Source: Stenotrophomonas indicatrix
Lineage (GTDB): Bacteria; Pseudomonadota; Gammaproteobacteria; Xanthomonadales; Xanthomonadaceae
Direction: 5' to 3'
Assembly (NCBI GenBank): GCA_041545745.1
Contig: CP168152.1
Location: 3,780,001 to 3,844,000, forward strand
Length of the DNA stretch: 64,000 nt
In this document: positions 20,092 to 28,900 of the stretch, piece after piece
Numbering within the stretch: position 1 is the stretch's first letter
Layout: each line of letters starts with the position of its first letter
Translations under genes and position numbers: made by a program
Notes under the pieces: model-generated
What the model was told of the DNA's origin: nothing
The model's database searches: none
Seen by the model: the letters and a program-made list of their open reading frames with translations, nothing else

Positions 20092-21000
20092 ATGGACCGG
20101 ATCGAGCGTTTCCGCATCTTTGCCCGGGTGGTGGAGTGCACCAGCTTCACCCGCGCCGCCGACCAGCTCGGCCTGCCCCGCTCCACCGTCTCGGCGGCCG
20201 TGGCGGAACTGGAGCAGCGGCTTGGCACCCGCCTGCTGCAGCGCTCCACCCGCAGGGTCTCCACCACCCACGATGGCGACACCTTCTACGTGCGCTGCCT
20301 GCGCCTGATCGCCGAGGTGGAAGACGCCGAGTCGCTGTTCCGCCAGGACGACGCACAGCCGAGTGGCCTGTTGAAGATCGATGTACCCAGCCGGATCGGC
20401 CGCCGCATCATCGCCCCGGTGCTGCCGGACTTCTTCGCACGGCACCCCCAGGTCGAGCTGGACCTGGGCATGACCGATCGCGCGGTGAATCTGATCGAGG
20501 ACGGCTGCGATGCGGTGCTGCGGGTGGGCCAGCTGGGTGACTCCAGCCTGGTGGCCCGCACGCTGGGCCAGCTGGACTTCGTCAACGTTGCCGCGCCGGC
20601 GTACCTGCACGCGCACGGCGTACCGCAGCACCCCACCGACCTGCAGCAGCACCGCGCGGTGAACTATGCGTCGCCGACCACGGCGCGGGTGGAGCCGTGG
20701 GAATGGCAGGACGGCGCGCAGCTGCGCACGATGCCGATGGCCGGCTGGGTGCGGGTGAACAGCGCCGAGGCGTCGATTGCCTGCTGCGTCGCGGGGCTGG
20801 GACTGCTGCAGATTCCGCGCTACGACGTGCAGGCGGAACTGCAGTCGGGCGCGCTGGTGGAAGTAATGCCGCAGTATGTCGCGCAGCCGTTGCCGGTGAC
20901 CCTGTTGCTGCCGCACCGGCAGCATCGCGCGCAACGTGTGCAGGTGTTCCTGGATTGGCTGGTGCCGCTGCTGCGTGAGCGGCTGCAGTTGCAGGGGTGA
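20092..21000 (+). CDS. LysR-family transcriptional regulator
   Basis: A 302-residue regulator with an N-terminal winged helix (FARVVECTSFTRAADQLGLPRSTVSAAVAELEQRLGTRLLQRSTR) and a C-terminal periplasmic-binding-like effector domain (LLKIDVPSRIGRRIIAPVLPDFF onward). The subfamily is that of regulators placed opposite SDR or quinone-reductase genes. It probably controls itself and the divergent SDR gene through the 116-base shared region. The effector is unknown. It is convergent with smeP across two dual-hairpin modules. Confidence 0.92.
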   Translation: MDRIERFRIFARVVECTSFTRAADQLGLPRSTVSAAVAELEQRLGTRLLQRSTRRVSTTHDGDTFYVRCLRLIAEVEDAESLFRQDDAQPSGLLKIDVPSRIGRRIIAPVLPDFFARHPQVELDLGMTDRAVNLIEDGCDAVLRVGQLGDSSLVARTLGQLDFVNVAAPAYLHAHGVPQHPTDLQQHRAVNYASPTTARVEPWEWQDGAQLRTMPMAGWVRVNSAEASIACCVAGLGLLQIPRYDVQAELQSGALVEVMPQYVAQPLPVTLLLPHRQHRAQRVQVFLDWLVPLLRERLQLQG

Positions 21001-21079
21001 TCGGCCGGGCGGCTGCCCGGCGCCCGCAGAGGCAATGGCAACGGCAAAAGCCAGAGCGGCTCTGGGTTGTTGCTTGGTT

Positions 21080-21183
21080 GGCGGGGAGGGGGCAGATGGC
21101 GGGACACGCCGCAAGTACGTCCCTGTAGGCTCGGCCACGGCATCCATGCCGTGGACGGTCCCGCCATCTGCCCCCTCCCCGCC
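21080..21183 (-). repeat. Dual CANGGANG-hairpin element, module 3
   Basis: Outer arms start at 21080 and end at 21183 and are complementary over about 26 positions. Their sequence is unlike the module 1 arms. On the minus strand hairpin 1 is CCACGG/CCGTGG with loop CATGGATG, and hairpin 2 is TA/TA with loop CAGGGACG. The conserved CTTGCGGCGTG follows. Confidence 0.75.
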
Positions 21184-21208
21184 TCCGATCATTTCCCGGT
21201 GACGGTCG

Positions 21209-21232
21209 GTGGATCCACGCCATGCGTGGATG
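21209..21232 (+). repeat. GTAG-type REP element, GTGG variant
   Basis: Same palindrome as the 5485 copy but headed GTGG. It holds the same position between paired dual-hairpin modules. Confidence 0.85.
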
Positions 21233-21253
21233 AGGTGTATCGGAAAGCAAGAA

Positions 21254-21294
21254 GGGGTCGGATCCGTTTTCCAATGGAAAACGGATCCGACCCC
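21254..21294. repeat. GGGGTC-headed palindromic repeat, copy 3
   Basis: Identical in both arms to the copy at 5531-5571; only the central bases differ (AAT against TCT). It belongs to the duplicated intergenic block. Confidence 0.9.
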
Positions 21295-21375
21295 AACCAT
21301 CAGCACGCAGCTGTTGCTATTGCTTTTCGCTCTTCTTCCTTCTCTTCCTGCGGTGCAGGCCGCCGGAAAATGTCA

Positions 21376-21482
21376 GGGGCCGGCTGGGTGGGCTGGGCGG
21401 GGGTGTCAGCCGCATGGATGCGGCTGCCAAGCCTACAAGGACGTACTTGCGGCGTCCCCCGAACAGCCCACCCACCCGGCCC
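21376..21482 (+). repeat. Dual CANGGANG-hairpin element, module 4
   Basis: Arms about 21376-21403 and 21456-21482 are similar to those of module 2. On the plus strand hairpin 1 has loop CATGGATG on a GCCG/CGGC stem. Hairpin 2 has TA/TA (21434-21435 with 21444-21445) around loop CAAGGACG, followed by CTTGCGGCGTC. It is the inverted partner of module 3, lying between convergent lysR and smeP. Confidence 0.75.
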
Positions 21483-21551
21483 AGACTAGCGATCCCGCTT
21501 CTGAACCCATCGCAGAGGGGGCTCAGCCCGTTGGCCGGGAAACCCGGGGCA

Positions 21552-24500
21552 TCACGCCCCGGATTCGTCCGGTTTGACCCGGAACCACGCCGCATACAGC
21601 GCCGGCAGGAACACCAGCGTCAGCACCGTGCCCACGATCAACCCACCCATGATCGAAATCGCCATCGAGCCGTAGAACGCGCTGCGCGACAGCGGAATCA
21701 TCGCCAGCACGGCCGCAAGCGCGGTCAGCACGATCGGGCGGAAACGCCGCACCGTCGCATCGATGATCGAATGCCAGCGGTCATGCCCGGCATCGATGTC
21801 CTGCTGGATCTGGTCGATCAGGATCACCGAGTTGCGCATGATCATGCCCGCCAGCGCGATGGTGCCCAGTAGCGCCACGAAGCCGAACGGTGCGCGGAAC
21901 AGCAGCAGGAACAGCGTCGCGCCGATGATGCCCAGCGGTGCGGTCACCAGCACCATCGCTGCACGCGAGAAGCTGCGCAGCTGCAGCATCAGCAACGTGG
22001 CCACCACGATCAGAAACAGCGGCATGCCGGCCTTGATCGAGTTCTGGCCACGCGCCGAATCCTCCACCGAGCCGCCGGTTTCCAGCAGGTAGCCACTGGG
22101 CAACTCGGCACGGATGCCATCCAGCGTCGGCACGATCTGCTGCACTACGTCCAGCGGCTGCATGCCATCGCTGATGTCGGCACGCACGGTCACCGTCGGC
22201 AAACGGTTGCGGTGCCAGATGATGCCGTCCTCGAAGGCGTATTCCAGCCGCGCGACCTGCGACAGCGTCACCGCGGTGCCGCTGCTGGTCGGAATCGCCA
22301 GGCTGCCGAGCAGATCCAGCTGCGCGCGCTCGTTGTCCGGGCCACGCAGCAGCATTTCGATCTGGCGGTTGCCTTCGCGATAGGTGCTCACGCTCATGCC
22401 CGACAACGAACTGCTGAGGAACTGGCTGACCTGCGCACTGCTGACACCCAGCGCGCGTGCGCGGTCCTGGTCGATCACCAGCCGCACCACCTTGCTCGGC
22501 TCGCTCCAGTCCAGGTTTACGTTCATCACGTGCGGGTTCTCGCGCACCTTGGCCTCGACCTTGCGCGCGATCGCCTGTACCTGGGCGATGTGCTCGCCGG
22601 ACACGCGCATCTGCACCGGATAGCCGACCGGCGGCCCATTCTCCAGGCGCGTCACGCGCATCTGCACATCGGGGAACTGCTTTATCACTTCCTTCAGCAT
22701 CCAGTCGCGGGTCGATTCGCGGGCCTTCGCGTCTTCGGTAAGCACCACGAACTGGGCGAAGTTGGTCGCCGGCAACTGCTGGTCCAGCGGCAGGTAGAAG
22801 CGCGGCGAACCGGTGCCGACATAGGCCACGTAGTTGCTGATGCCCTCGCGGCCCTTCAACAGCTTCTCCAGCTTGGCGGCCTGTGCCTGGGTCGCGGCCA
22901 GCGACGCACCTTCGGCCAGCTCGATGTCCACCATCAGTTCCGGCCGGGTCGAATCGGGGAAGAACTGCTGCGGCACGAAACGGAACAGCATCAGCGAACC
23001 GATGAACAGGGCGATGGTCGCACCGATCACCCACCAGCGATGGCGCAGGCAGGTATCCAGGAACGACCGGAAGCGGGTGTAGAACGGCCGCTGGTACGGA
23101 TCATGATCGTGCGCATGCACCTTCGGAGCGATCCAGCGCGCGAGTGCCGGATACCGGTCGGCCCACTGCAGGCGCTTGGCACGCCAGCGGCCGGCAAGAC
23201 TGTCCGGCTTGGGCAGCTGCGGATTGAACAGGTCCGGCAGCATCTTGTCGCCCAGGTACGGAATGAACAGCACTGCCGCGATCCACGACACCACCAGCGC
23301 GATGGTCACCACCTGGAACAGCGAGCGGGTGTATTCACCGGTGCTCGATGCGGCGGTGGCGATGGGCAGGAAGCCCGCTGCGGTGATCAGGGTACCGGTC
23401 AGCATCGGGAAGGCCGTGGACTCCCAGGCGAAACTGGCCGCACGCAGGCGGTCGTAGCCCTGCTCCATCTTGGTGGCCATCATCTCCACCGCGATGATCG
23501 CATCGTCCACCAGCAGGCCCAGTGCCAGCACCAGCGCACCCAGCGAAATCTTGTGCAGGCCGATGTCGAAGTAGTGCATGACGAAGAAGGTCATCGCCAG
23601 CACCAGCGGAATGGTCACGCCCACCACCAGGCCGGTACGCAGGCCCAGCGAGAAGAAGCTGACCAGCAGCACGATCACCACCGCTTCGGTGAGTACCTGC
23701 ACGAACTCGCCCACCGACTCTTCCACCGCATGCGGCTGGTCGGACACCTTGCGCAGCTGCATGCCGGCCGGCAGGGTCTTCTGCAGGCGTTCGAACTCGG
23801 CATCCAGGGTGGCACCGAGCTTGAGGATGTCACCGCCGTCCTTCATCGCCACCGCCAGGCCGATCGCATCCTGACCCATGAAGCGCATCTTCGGCGAAGA
23901 GGGATCGGCAAAACCGCGCTTGACCTCGGCGATATCGCCCAGATGCAGCGTGCGTTCGCCCGCCTGGATCGGGAATCTGCGGATGTCCTCGATCGAATCG
24001 AACTGGCCGGTCACGCGCAGCTGCACGCGGTCGGTCGGGGTTTCGAAGAAGCTGGTGGCGCTGACCGCATTCTGGTCGGCCAAGGCCTGCTGCACCTGCT
24101 GCAGCGATACGCCCAGCGTGGCCAGCTTGGTGTTGGACAGCTCGATCCACACCTTCTCGTCCTGCAGGCCGACCAGGTCAATCTTGCCGACGTCGGGCAC
24201 GCGCTGCAGTTCCAGCTGGATGCGGTCGGCATAGTCGCGCATCACGGCGTAATCGAAGCCTTCGCCGGTCAACGCATAGATGTTGCCGAACGTGTCGCCG
24301 AACTCATCGTTGTAGAAGGGCCCGACGATCTCCCTCGGCAGCGTCGCGCGGATATCGCCCACGCGCTTGCGCACCTGGTACCACAGGTCCGGGATCTGCC
24401 TGGAGCGCAGGCTGTCGCGCGCCATGAAGATCACCTGCGATTCGCCCGGCCGCGAGTACGAACGGATGAATTCGTACTCGCCGGTGTTCATCAGTGCTTT

Positions 24501-24713
24501 TTCGATCGGCTCGGTCACCTGCCGCGAGACCTGCTCGGCGGTGGCGCCCGGCCACATCGTGCGTACCACCATCGCCTTGAAGGTGAAGGGCGGATCTTCG
24601 GACTGGCCCAGGTGTTTGTACGACCAGGCACCGATGACGGCGAACGCCAGCATCGCGAACAACACCAGCGCACGGTTGCCCAGCGCCCATTCGGAGAGAT
24701 TGAAGCGGCGCAC
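21552..24713 (-). CDS. smeP: RND multidrug efflux pump, inner-membrane permease SmeP
   Basis: A 1053-residue proton-driven pump protein that exports drugs through SmeO and TolC. The topology is two repeats of six transmembrane helices, each with a large periplasmic loop. The transmembrane charge-relay region reads LGLLVDDAIIAVEMM. Other RND blocks are GATAEQVSRQVTEPIEKAL near residue 55 and LALILVDQ-like IMRNSVILIDQIQQD near the C-terminus. It starts at GTG 24713, three bases after the smeO stop, so the two are co-transcribed. The gene order tolC-pcm-smeRo-smeO-smeP matches the S. maltophilia SmeOP-TolC cluster. Confidence 0.93.
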   Translation of the reverse strand: MRRFNLSEWALGNRALVLFAMLAFAVIGAWSYKHLGQSEDPPFTFKAMVVRTMWPGATAEQVSRQVTEPIEKALMNTGEYEFIRSYSRPGESQVIFMARDSLRSRQIPDLWYQVRKRVGDIRATLPREIVGPFYNDEFGDTFGNIYALTGEGFDYAVMRDYADRIQLELQRVPDVGKIDLVGLQDEKVWIELSNTKLATLGVSLQQVQQALADQNAVSATSFFETPTDRVQLRVTGQFDSIEDIRRFPIQAGERTLHLGDIAEVKRGFADPSSPKMRFMGQDAIGLAVAMKDGGDILKLGATLDAEFERLQKTLPAGMQLRKVSDQPHAVEESVGEFVQVLTEAVVIVLLVSFFSLGLRTGLVVGVTIPLVLAMTFFVMHYFDIGLHKISLGALVLALGLLVDDAIIAVEMMATKMEQGYDRLRAASFAWESTAFPMLTGTLITAAGFLPIATAASSTGEYTRSLFQVVTIALVVSWIAAVLFIPYLGDKMLPDLFNPQLPKPDSLAGRWRAKRLQWADRYPALARWIAPKVHAHDHDPYQRPFYTRFRSFLDTCLRHRWWVIGATIALFIGSLMLFRFVPQQFFPDSTRPELMVDIELAEGASLAATQAQAAKLEKLLKGREGISNYVAYVGTGSPRFYLPLDQQLPATNFAQFVVLTEDAKARESTRDWMLKEVIKQFPDVQMRVTRLENGPPVGYPVQMRVSGEHIAQVQAIARKVEAKVRENPHVMNVNLDWSEPSKVVRLVIDQDRARALGVSSAQVSQFLSSSLSGMSVSTYREGNRQIEMLLRGPDNERAQLDLLGSLAIPTSSGTAVTLSQVARLEYAFEDGIIWHRNRLPTVTVRADISDGMQPLDVVQQIVPTLDGIRAELPSGYLLETGGSVEDSARGQNSIKAGMPLFLIVVATLLMLQLRSFSRAAMVLVTAPLGIIGATLFLLLFRAPFGFVALLGTIALAGMIMRNSVILIDQIQQDIDAGHDRWHSIIDATVRRFRPIVLTALAAVLAMIPLSRSAFYGSMAISIMGGLIVGTVLTLVFLPALYAAWFRVKPDESGA

Positions 24714-24716
24714 GGG

Positions 24717-25853
24717 TCAGTGCCCCTTGCCTGCGGCCGGCGCCGGTTTGGCGGCCGACGGCGCCAGCACCGGGCGGTTCTGGCGATCGACCGGCGTCAC
24801 CACCTGGCCTTCGCGCAGCAGATGGCCGCCGGCAGCGACCACCCAGTCCGCCGCGCCCACACCGGACACCACCGGCACGGCCTGCGCGCCATAGGCACCC
24901 ACCTGCACCGGGATTGCCTTCAGCGCACCGTTGGAGGGATTGACCACCCACACGCTGGCCTTGCCATCACGGCCGCGCAGCACGGCCGCCAGCGGCAGCT
25001 GCAACGCGCCGCTGCGCCCGGCGGTAGCGAACACCCGCGCACTCTGGCCCAGTTCCACTTCGCTCAGCGCTTCCGGCGCCAGGCTGACGCGCGTGGCATA
25101 GGTGCGGGCCTGTGCATCGGCGGCCGGGGCGATCTCGCGCAGGGTGCCGGGCAGCAGTTGGCCCGGGCGGTTCCACAGTTCCACCTGCACCGACTGGCCG
25201 ACCTTGTAGTCGCGGATGTTGCTTTCCGGCAGTGCGATCAACACCTCACGACCACCGTCGGCGGCCAGGGTGAACACCGTCTGCCCAGCGCTCACGACCT
25301 GCCCGGCTTCGGCCTGGCGGCTGGCAATCACGCCATCGGCGGGCGCGCGCAACTGCGCGTACTCGGCCTGGTTGCGAGCCACGGCAAGATTGGCCCGGGC
25401 GGCATTGGCCTGGCCCTGTGCGGCCTTGAACGCCGCCGTCTGCTGGTCCAGTGCCGAGCGGCTCACCAGCTGGTCTTCGGCCAGCTTGGCGTAGCGCTTC
25501 TGGTCATCGCGGGCGCGCACCAGGTCTGCTTCCGCCGCCGCCAGCTGCGCCTGCGATGCCGCTGCCTGCGAGGCGTAGTCGGCCGCATCCAGCTCAGCCA
25601 GCAGCTGGCCCTTCTTCACCCGCTCACCTGCGTCGACGTGACGCTTGACCAGGTTGCCACCCACCCGGAACGACAGGGGGCTTTCCTGGCGGGCACGCAC
25701 CTCGCCGGGGTAGGCGGCCGCGGCTTGTCCATCCTGCGTGGTGGGATGCACCACCAGCACCGGAATGGCCGCCACCGGCTCGGCGGCCTGCTTGCCGCAC
25801 GCTGCCAACACCACGACCAGTACGCCTACGCCCAACCAACGCATGTTTTTCAT
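24717..25853 (-). CDS. smeO: RND efflux periplasmic adaptor (membrane fusion) protein SmeO
   Basis: A 378-residue adaptor joining SmeP to TolC. The N-terminus MKNMRWLGVGVLVVVLAACGK is a lipoprotein signal with lipobox LAAC. The central region has lipoyl-like halves (SFRVGGNLVKRHVDAGERVKKGQLLAELD and LRAPADGVIASRQAEAGQVVSAGQ) flanking a long alpha-hairpin rich in Ala/Gln. ATG 25853 was chosen over an upstream in-frame ATG because it gives the lipoprotein signal directly. It is divergent from smeRo across 123 bases. Confidence 0.93.
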   Translation of the reverse strand: MKNMRWLGVGVLVVVLAACGKQAAEPVAAIPVLVVHPTTQDGQAAAAYPGEVRARQESPLSFRVGGNLVKRHVDAGERVKKGQLLAELDAADYASQAAASQAQLAAAEADLVRARDDQKRYAKLAEDQLVSRSALDQQTAAFKAAQGQANAARANLAVARNQAEYAQLRAPADGVIASRQAEAGQVVSAGQTVFTLAADGGREVLIALPESNIRDYKVGQSVQVELWNRPGQLLPGTLREIAPAADAQARTYATRVSLAPEALSEVELGQSARVFATAGRSGALQLPLAAVLRGRDGKASVWVVNPSNGALKAIPVQVGAYGAQAVPVVSGVGAADWVVAAGGHLLREGQVVTPVDRQNRPVLAPSAAKPAPAAGKGH

Positions 25854-25926
25854 GAGGTACAGGACCTGAAAAGAAATCCGGGGGGAACGCGCCGGCAACA
25901 TACTGTTGCAACGCGGACATTAGTGA

Positions 25927-25962
25927 ACCAGCCGGTATAGTATAAATATCGAACCGCTTGGT
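25927..25962. promoter_or_regulatory. Candidate SmeRo operator in the smeO/smeRo intergenic region
   Basis: Half-site ACCAGCCGGT (25927-25936) and an inverted counterpart ACCGCTTGGT (25953-25962, reverse complement ACCAAGCGGT) match at 8 of 10 positions. They flank an AT-rich TATAGTATAAATAT stretch that could hold both -10 elements. A TetR repressor bound here would block both divergent promoters. Binding is inferred. Confidence 0.5.
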
Positions 25963-25976
25963 CTAGTATTAGCGGG

Positions 25977-26657
25977 ATGAGTTCTCCCACTTCCCGAAAG
26001 CCGTCGGCCAAGCCTGCTGCCAAGGCTGCCGGTCCCGGGCGCCCCAAGGATCTGGGCAAGCGCGCGGCGATACTCGAGGCAGCCAAGACACTGTTCATCG
26101 AACAGGGCTACAGCGGCGTGAGCATGGACAGCATCGCGGCCCAGGCCGGCGTCTCGAAGCTGACCGTATACAGCCATTTCGGCGACAAAGAGACCCTGTT
26201 CTCCGAAGCTGTGCAGTCCAAGTGCATCGAGATGCTGCCCGACGCGCTGTTCGTGGCCGACGTGGAAGGCCCCCTGCGCGACCAGTTGCTGGGCATCGGC
26301 ATGGCGTTCTTCGAGATGATCACCTCCGACGCAGCCCTGTCGATCCAGCGGGTGATGATGGCTCCGGAGACCGACGAGCGCCTGCGCGAACTGTTCTGGC
26401 AGGCCGGCCCGCAACGCACCTGCGAGGCGCTGGCCGACTTCATGCGCTTGCGTGCCGAGCGCGGTGAACTGGACATCCCCGACTGCTACGTCGCCGGCCA
26501 GCAGTTCCTGACCCTGGTGAAGGGCGAAGTGCACATGCATATGATGTGCGGCATGCCACTGTCACCCGTCGAGACCGATGCTGCCATCCACGTGGCCGCC
26601 AGTGTGGATTTCTTCCTGCGCGCCTACGCCCCGCGAGAGGCCGGAACCGCTGGATAA
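25977..26657 (+). CDS. smeRo: TetR-family regulator SmeRo
   Basis: A 226-residue TetR repressor. After a basic, Lys/Pro-rich N-terminal tail, the helix-turn-helix is AAKTLFIEQGYSGVSMDSIAAQAGVSKLTVYSHFGDKETLF. The C-terminal ligand domain is AcrR-like. It is divergent from smeO and upstream of pcm and tolC on the same strand, the order described for the SmeOP-TolC system. It probably represses smeOP. A ligand is unknown. Confidence 0.9.
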   Translation: MSSPTSRKPSAKPAAKAAGPGRPKDLGKRAAILEAAKTLFIEQGYSGVSMDSIAAQAGVSKLTVYSHFGDKETLFSEAVQSKCIEMLPDALFVADVEGPLRDQLLGIGMAFFEMITSDAALSIQRVMMAPETDERLRELFWQAGPQRTCEALADFMRLRAERGELDIPDCYVAGQQFLTLVKGEVHMHMMCGMPLSPVETDAAIHVAASVDFFLRAYAPREAGTAG

Positions 26658-26793
26658 CCAAAACTGAACGAACCGGAGGTCGCGATGACTTCCGGCACTG
26701 CGACCCCGGCCACCCCGCAGCTGATGCTCTGGGCGCGCCGCCGGCCTCCGGCACCGGTAAAATGGCCGGCCCACTGCGCTGGATTTGAACCTC

Positions 26794-27441
26794 ATGACGA
26801 TTGATTACGCCCACGCCCGCGAACTGATGGTGGAACAGCAGATCCGTCCCTGGGACGTGCTGGACATCAAGGTGCTCGACGTCCTGGCCCGCCTGCCGCG
26901 CGAGGCCTTCGTCGCCGACGCGCACCGGGCGCTGGCCTATGCCGATGTCGAACTGCCGATCGGCAACGGCCAGAAGATGATGAAGCCGGTCGTCGAGGGC
27001 CGTACCCTGCAGGCACTGGATCTGCAGCCGGGTGACGAAGTGCTGGAAATCGGCACCGGCAGCGGCTTCCTGTCGGCCTGCATCGGCGCGCTGGCGCGCG
27101 ACGTGCTGAGCCTGGAAATCGATCCGGAACTGGCCGCCGCTGCGCGCGCCCGCCTGGATGCCACCGGCCTGGGCACCAACGTGCGCGTGGAAGTGGCCGA
27201 TGGCCTGGCCTGGCAGACCGAACGCCGCTTCGACGTGATCTGTGTCACTGGCGCCGTTGACGTGGTGCCGTCACAGTTCGCTTCGTGGTTGCGTCCGGGT
27301 GGTCGTCTGTATGTCATCCAGGGCCGTTCGCCGGCCATGGAAGCGCTGTTGGTGAAGGCCGATGGCAGCACCGAGTCGCTGTTCGAGACCGATATCGATT
27401 ACCTGCGTGGTGCCGCCCCGGCCCCCCAGTTCCACCTCTGA
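26794..27441 (+). CDS. pcm: Protein-L-isoaspartate O-methyltransferase-family protein
   Basis: A 215-residue SAM methyltransferase-fold protein of the Pcm family, which initiates repair of isoaspartyl residues in damaged proteins. It has the N-terminal MVEQQIRPWDVLD and REAFV blocks. SAM motif I is EVLEIGTGSGFLSACIGALA, and the later block is RFDVICVTGAVDVVPSQFASWLRPGGRL. Classic Pcm usually reads IGTGSGYQTA and GAPxxxP, so this is a divergent member. ATG 26794 is taken; an in-frame TTG at 26785 is possible. It is 16 bases upstream of tolC and probably co-transcribed. Confidence 0.88.
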   Translation: MTIDYAHARELMVEQQIRPWDVLDIKVLDVLARLPREAFVADAHRALAYADVELPIGNGQKMMKPVVEGRTLQALDLQPGDEVLEIGTGSGFLSACIGALARDVLSLEIDPELAAAARARLDATGLGTNVRVEVADGLAWQTERRFDVICVTGAVDVVPSQFASWLRPGGRLYVIQGRSPAMEALLVKADGSTESLFETDIDYLRGAAPAPQFHL

Positions 27442-27457
27442 GTCCAAGGAAGCCGCA

Positions 27458-28816
27458 ATGATCCGCCGATCCCTCGCTGTTGCGCTGGCCACTGCCCTGC
27501 TGCCGTTGTCCGCCCATGCCGCCGACCTGCTGCAGGTCTATGAAATGGCGCGCAATGGCGACCCGCAGCTGTCCGCCGCCGAGTCCACCCGGTTGTACGA
27601 CAAGGAAGGCGCCGTGCAGGCGCGCGCTGCCCTGCTGCCGCAGATCAACGGTGCAGCGCAGCTGAACCGCACGCGCAGCGAGCCGAACGCTGATGCCAAC
27701 TCCGGCTCGTTCACCAGCAAGCGCCGCAGCTACACCGTTGATGGCACCCAGACGCTGTTCAACTGGACGCAGATCAACAACCTGCGTTCGCAGCGCGAGC
27801 TGAGCAAGGCAGCTGACTTCACCCTCGACTCGGCCAACGACAACCTGATCGTGCGCACCTCGGCCGCCTACTTCAACGTGCTGGTGGCGATCGAATCGCT
27901 GAACGCCGCACAGACCAACGAAGCGGCCGCGAAGAAGCAGTTCGACTTCGCCGACAAGCGCCTGGAAGTGGGCCTGGCGCCGATCACCGACGTGCACGAA
28001 GCCCGTGCCCAGTACGATCAGGCGCGCGCCAACACCATCGTTGCGCAGAACACCCTGGCCGACAACTACCAGGCCCTGACCGAACTGACCGGCCAGCCGG
28101 TGATGAACCTGAAGGGCCTGCCAGCCGATTTCCGTCCGGAAGTGCCGGCCAACCGCGGCAACCTGGACCAGCTGGTGCAGCAGGCAACCACGGAAAATCC
28201 GGCGCTCAAGGCGCAGGAGCTGAAGGTCGGCGCCGCCGAAGCCGGCGTGCAGGCGGCCCGTGGTGGCCATTACCCGACCCTGTCGCTGGGCGGCAGCTGG
28301 GGCAAGAGCGCGACCTGGGGCGACAGCGTCGGTGCCGGTTCGCTCTCACCCGATGCACGCACCAACAGCATCGGCCTGACCCTGAGCGTGCCGATCTTCT
28401 CTGGCGGCGCCACCCAGTCCGGCGTGCGCCAGGCCCTGGCCCAGCGTGACATTGCCCAGGATGGTTTCGAGCAGCAGAAGCGCGCGCTGGACCGCAACAC
28501 GCGCAATGCCTACCAGACCCTGGTGCAGGGCATCAGCGAAGTGGAAGCGCGCCGTTTGGCCGTGGTTTCCGCACAGAGCGCCTACGATGCCTCGCAGGTT
28601 GGCCTGGAAGTGGGTACCCGCACGGTACTGGACGTGATCCAGAACCAGCGCATCCTGTTCTCCGCACAGCTGGATTACGCACAGGCCCGCTACAACTTCC
28701 TGCAGAACCGCCTGCTGCTGAGCCAGGCCGTGGGTGGCCTGGATGTGGCCGAACTGCAGGACATCAACCGCCTGCTGACCCAGGACGCGGGCAACCCGTC
28801 AACGACCACGAACTGA
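27458..28816 (+). CDS. tolC: Outer-membrane efflux channel TolC
   Basis: A 452-residue type I secretion and efflux duct. It has a signal peptide ending AHA-ADLLQVYEMARNGDPQLSAAES. The two outer-membrane efflux repeats follow, the second starting near PALKAQELKVGAAEAGVQAARGGHYPTLSLGGSWG. The turn region LEVGLAPITDVHEARAQYDQAR and its repeat LEVGTRTVLDVIQNQRILFSAQLDYAQARYN are diagnostic. AAGGA precedes ATG 27458. It ends in an intrinsic terminator. It serves SmeOP and probably other pumps. Confidence 0.95.
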   Translation: MIRRSLAVALATALLPLSAHAADLLQVYEMARNGDPQLSAAESTRLYDKEGAVQARAALLPQINGAAQLNRTRSEPNADANSGSFTSKRRSYTVDGTQTLFNWTQINNLRSQRELSKAADFTLDSANDNLIVRTSAAYFNVLVAIESLNAAQTNEAAAKKQFDFADKRLEVGLAPITDVHEARAQYDQARANTIVAQNTLADNYQALTELTGQPVMNLKGLPADFRPEVPANRGNLDQLVQQATTENPALKAQELKVGAAEAGVQAARGGHYPTLSLGGSWGKSATWGDSVGAGSLSPDARTNSIGLTLSVPIFSGGATQSGVRQALAQRDIAQDGFEQQKRALDRNTRNAYQTLVQGISEVEARRLAVVSAQSAYDASQVGLEVGTRTVLDVIQNQRILFSAQLDYAQARYNFLQNRLLLSQAVGGLDVAELQDINRLLTQDAGNPSTTTN

Positions 28817-28839
28817 GTCGGCGCCACCAGTCTGATCAG

Positions 28840-28867
28840 AAAGCCACCCGCGAGGGTGGCTTTTTTT
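28840..28867 (+). terminator. Intrinsic terminator of tolC
   Basis: A 10-bp stem AAAGCCACCC/GGGTGGCTTT with a GCGA tetraloop is followed by TTTT. It lies 24 bases after the tolC stop. Confidence 0.92.
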
Positions 28868-28900
28868 ATTGATTGCAGATGGCTGCCGCCGCGCACGGTG

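Noticed and set aside
22212..25940. A 1242-codon open frame on the plus strand opposite smeP and smeO
   Set aside because: The product is rich in His, Gln and Arg with no domain or membrane pattern. It mirrors the high-GC third positions of the true genes on the other strand. The same holds for long frames opposite thiC (1503-3440), the BCCT gene (3549-5573) and the TonB receptor (57707-60214).
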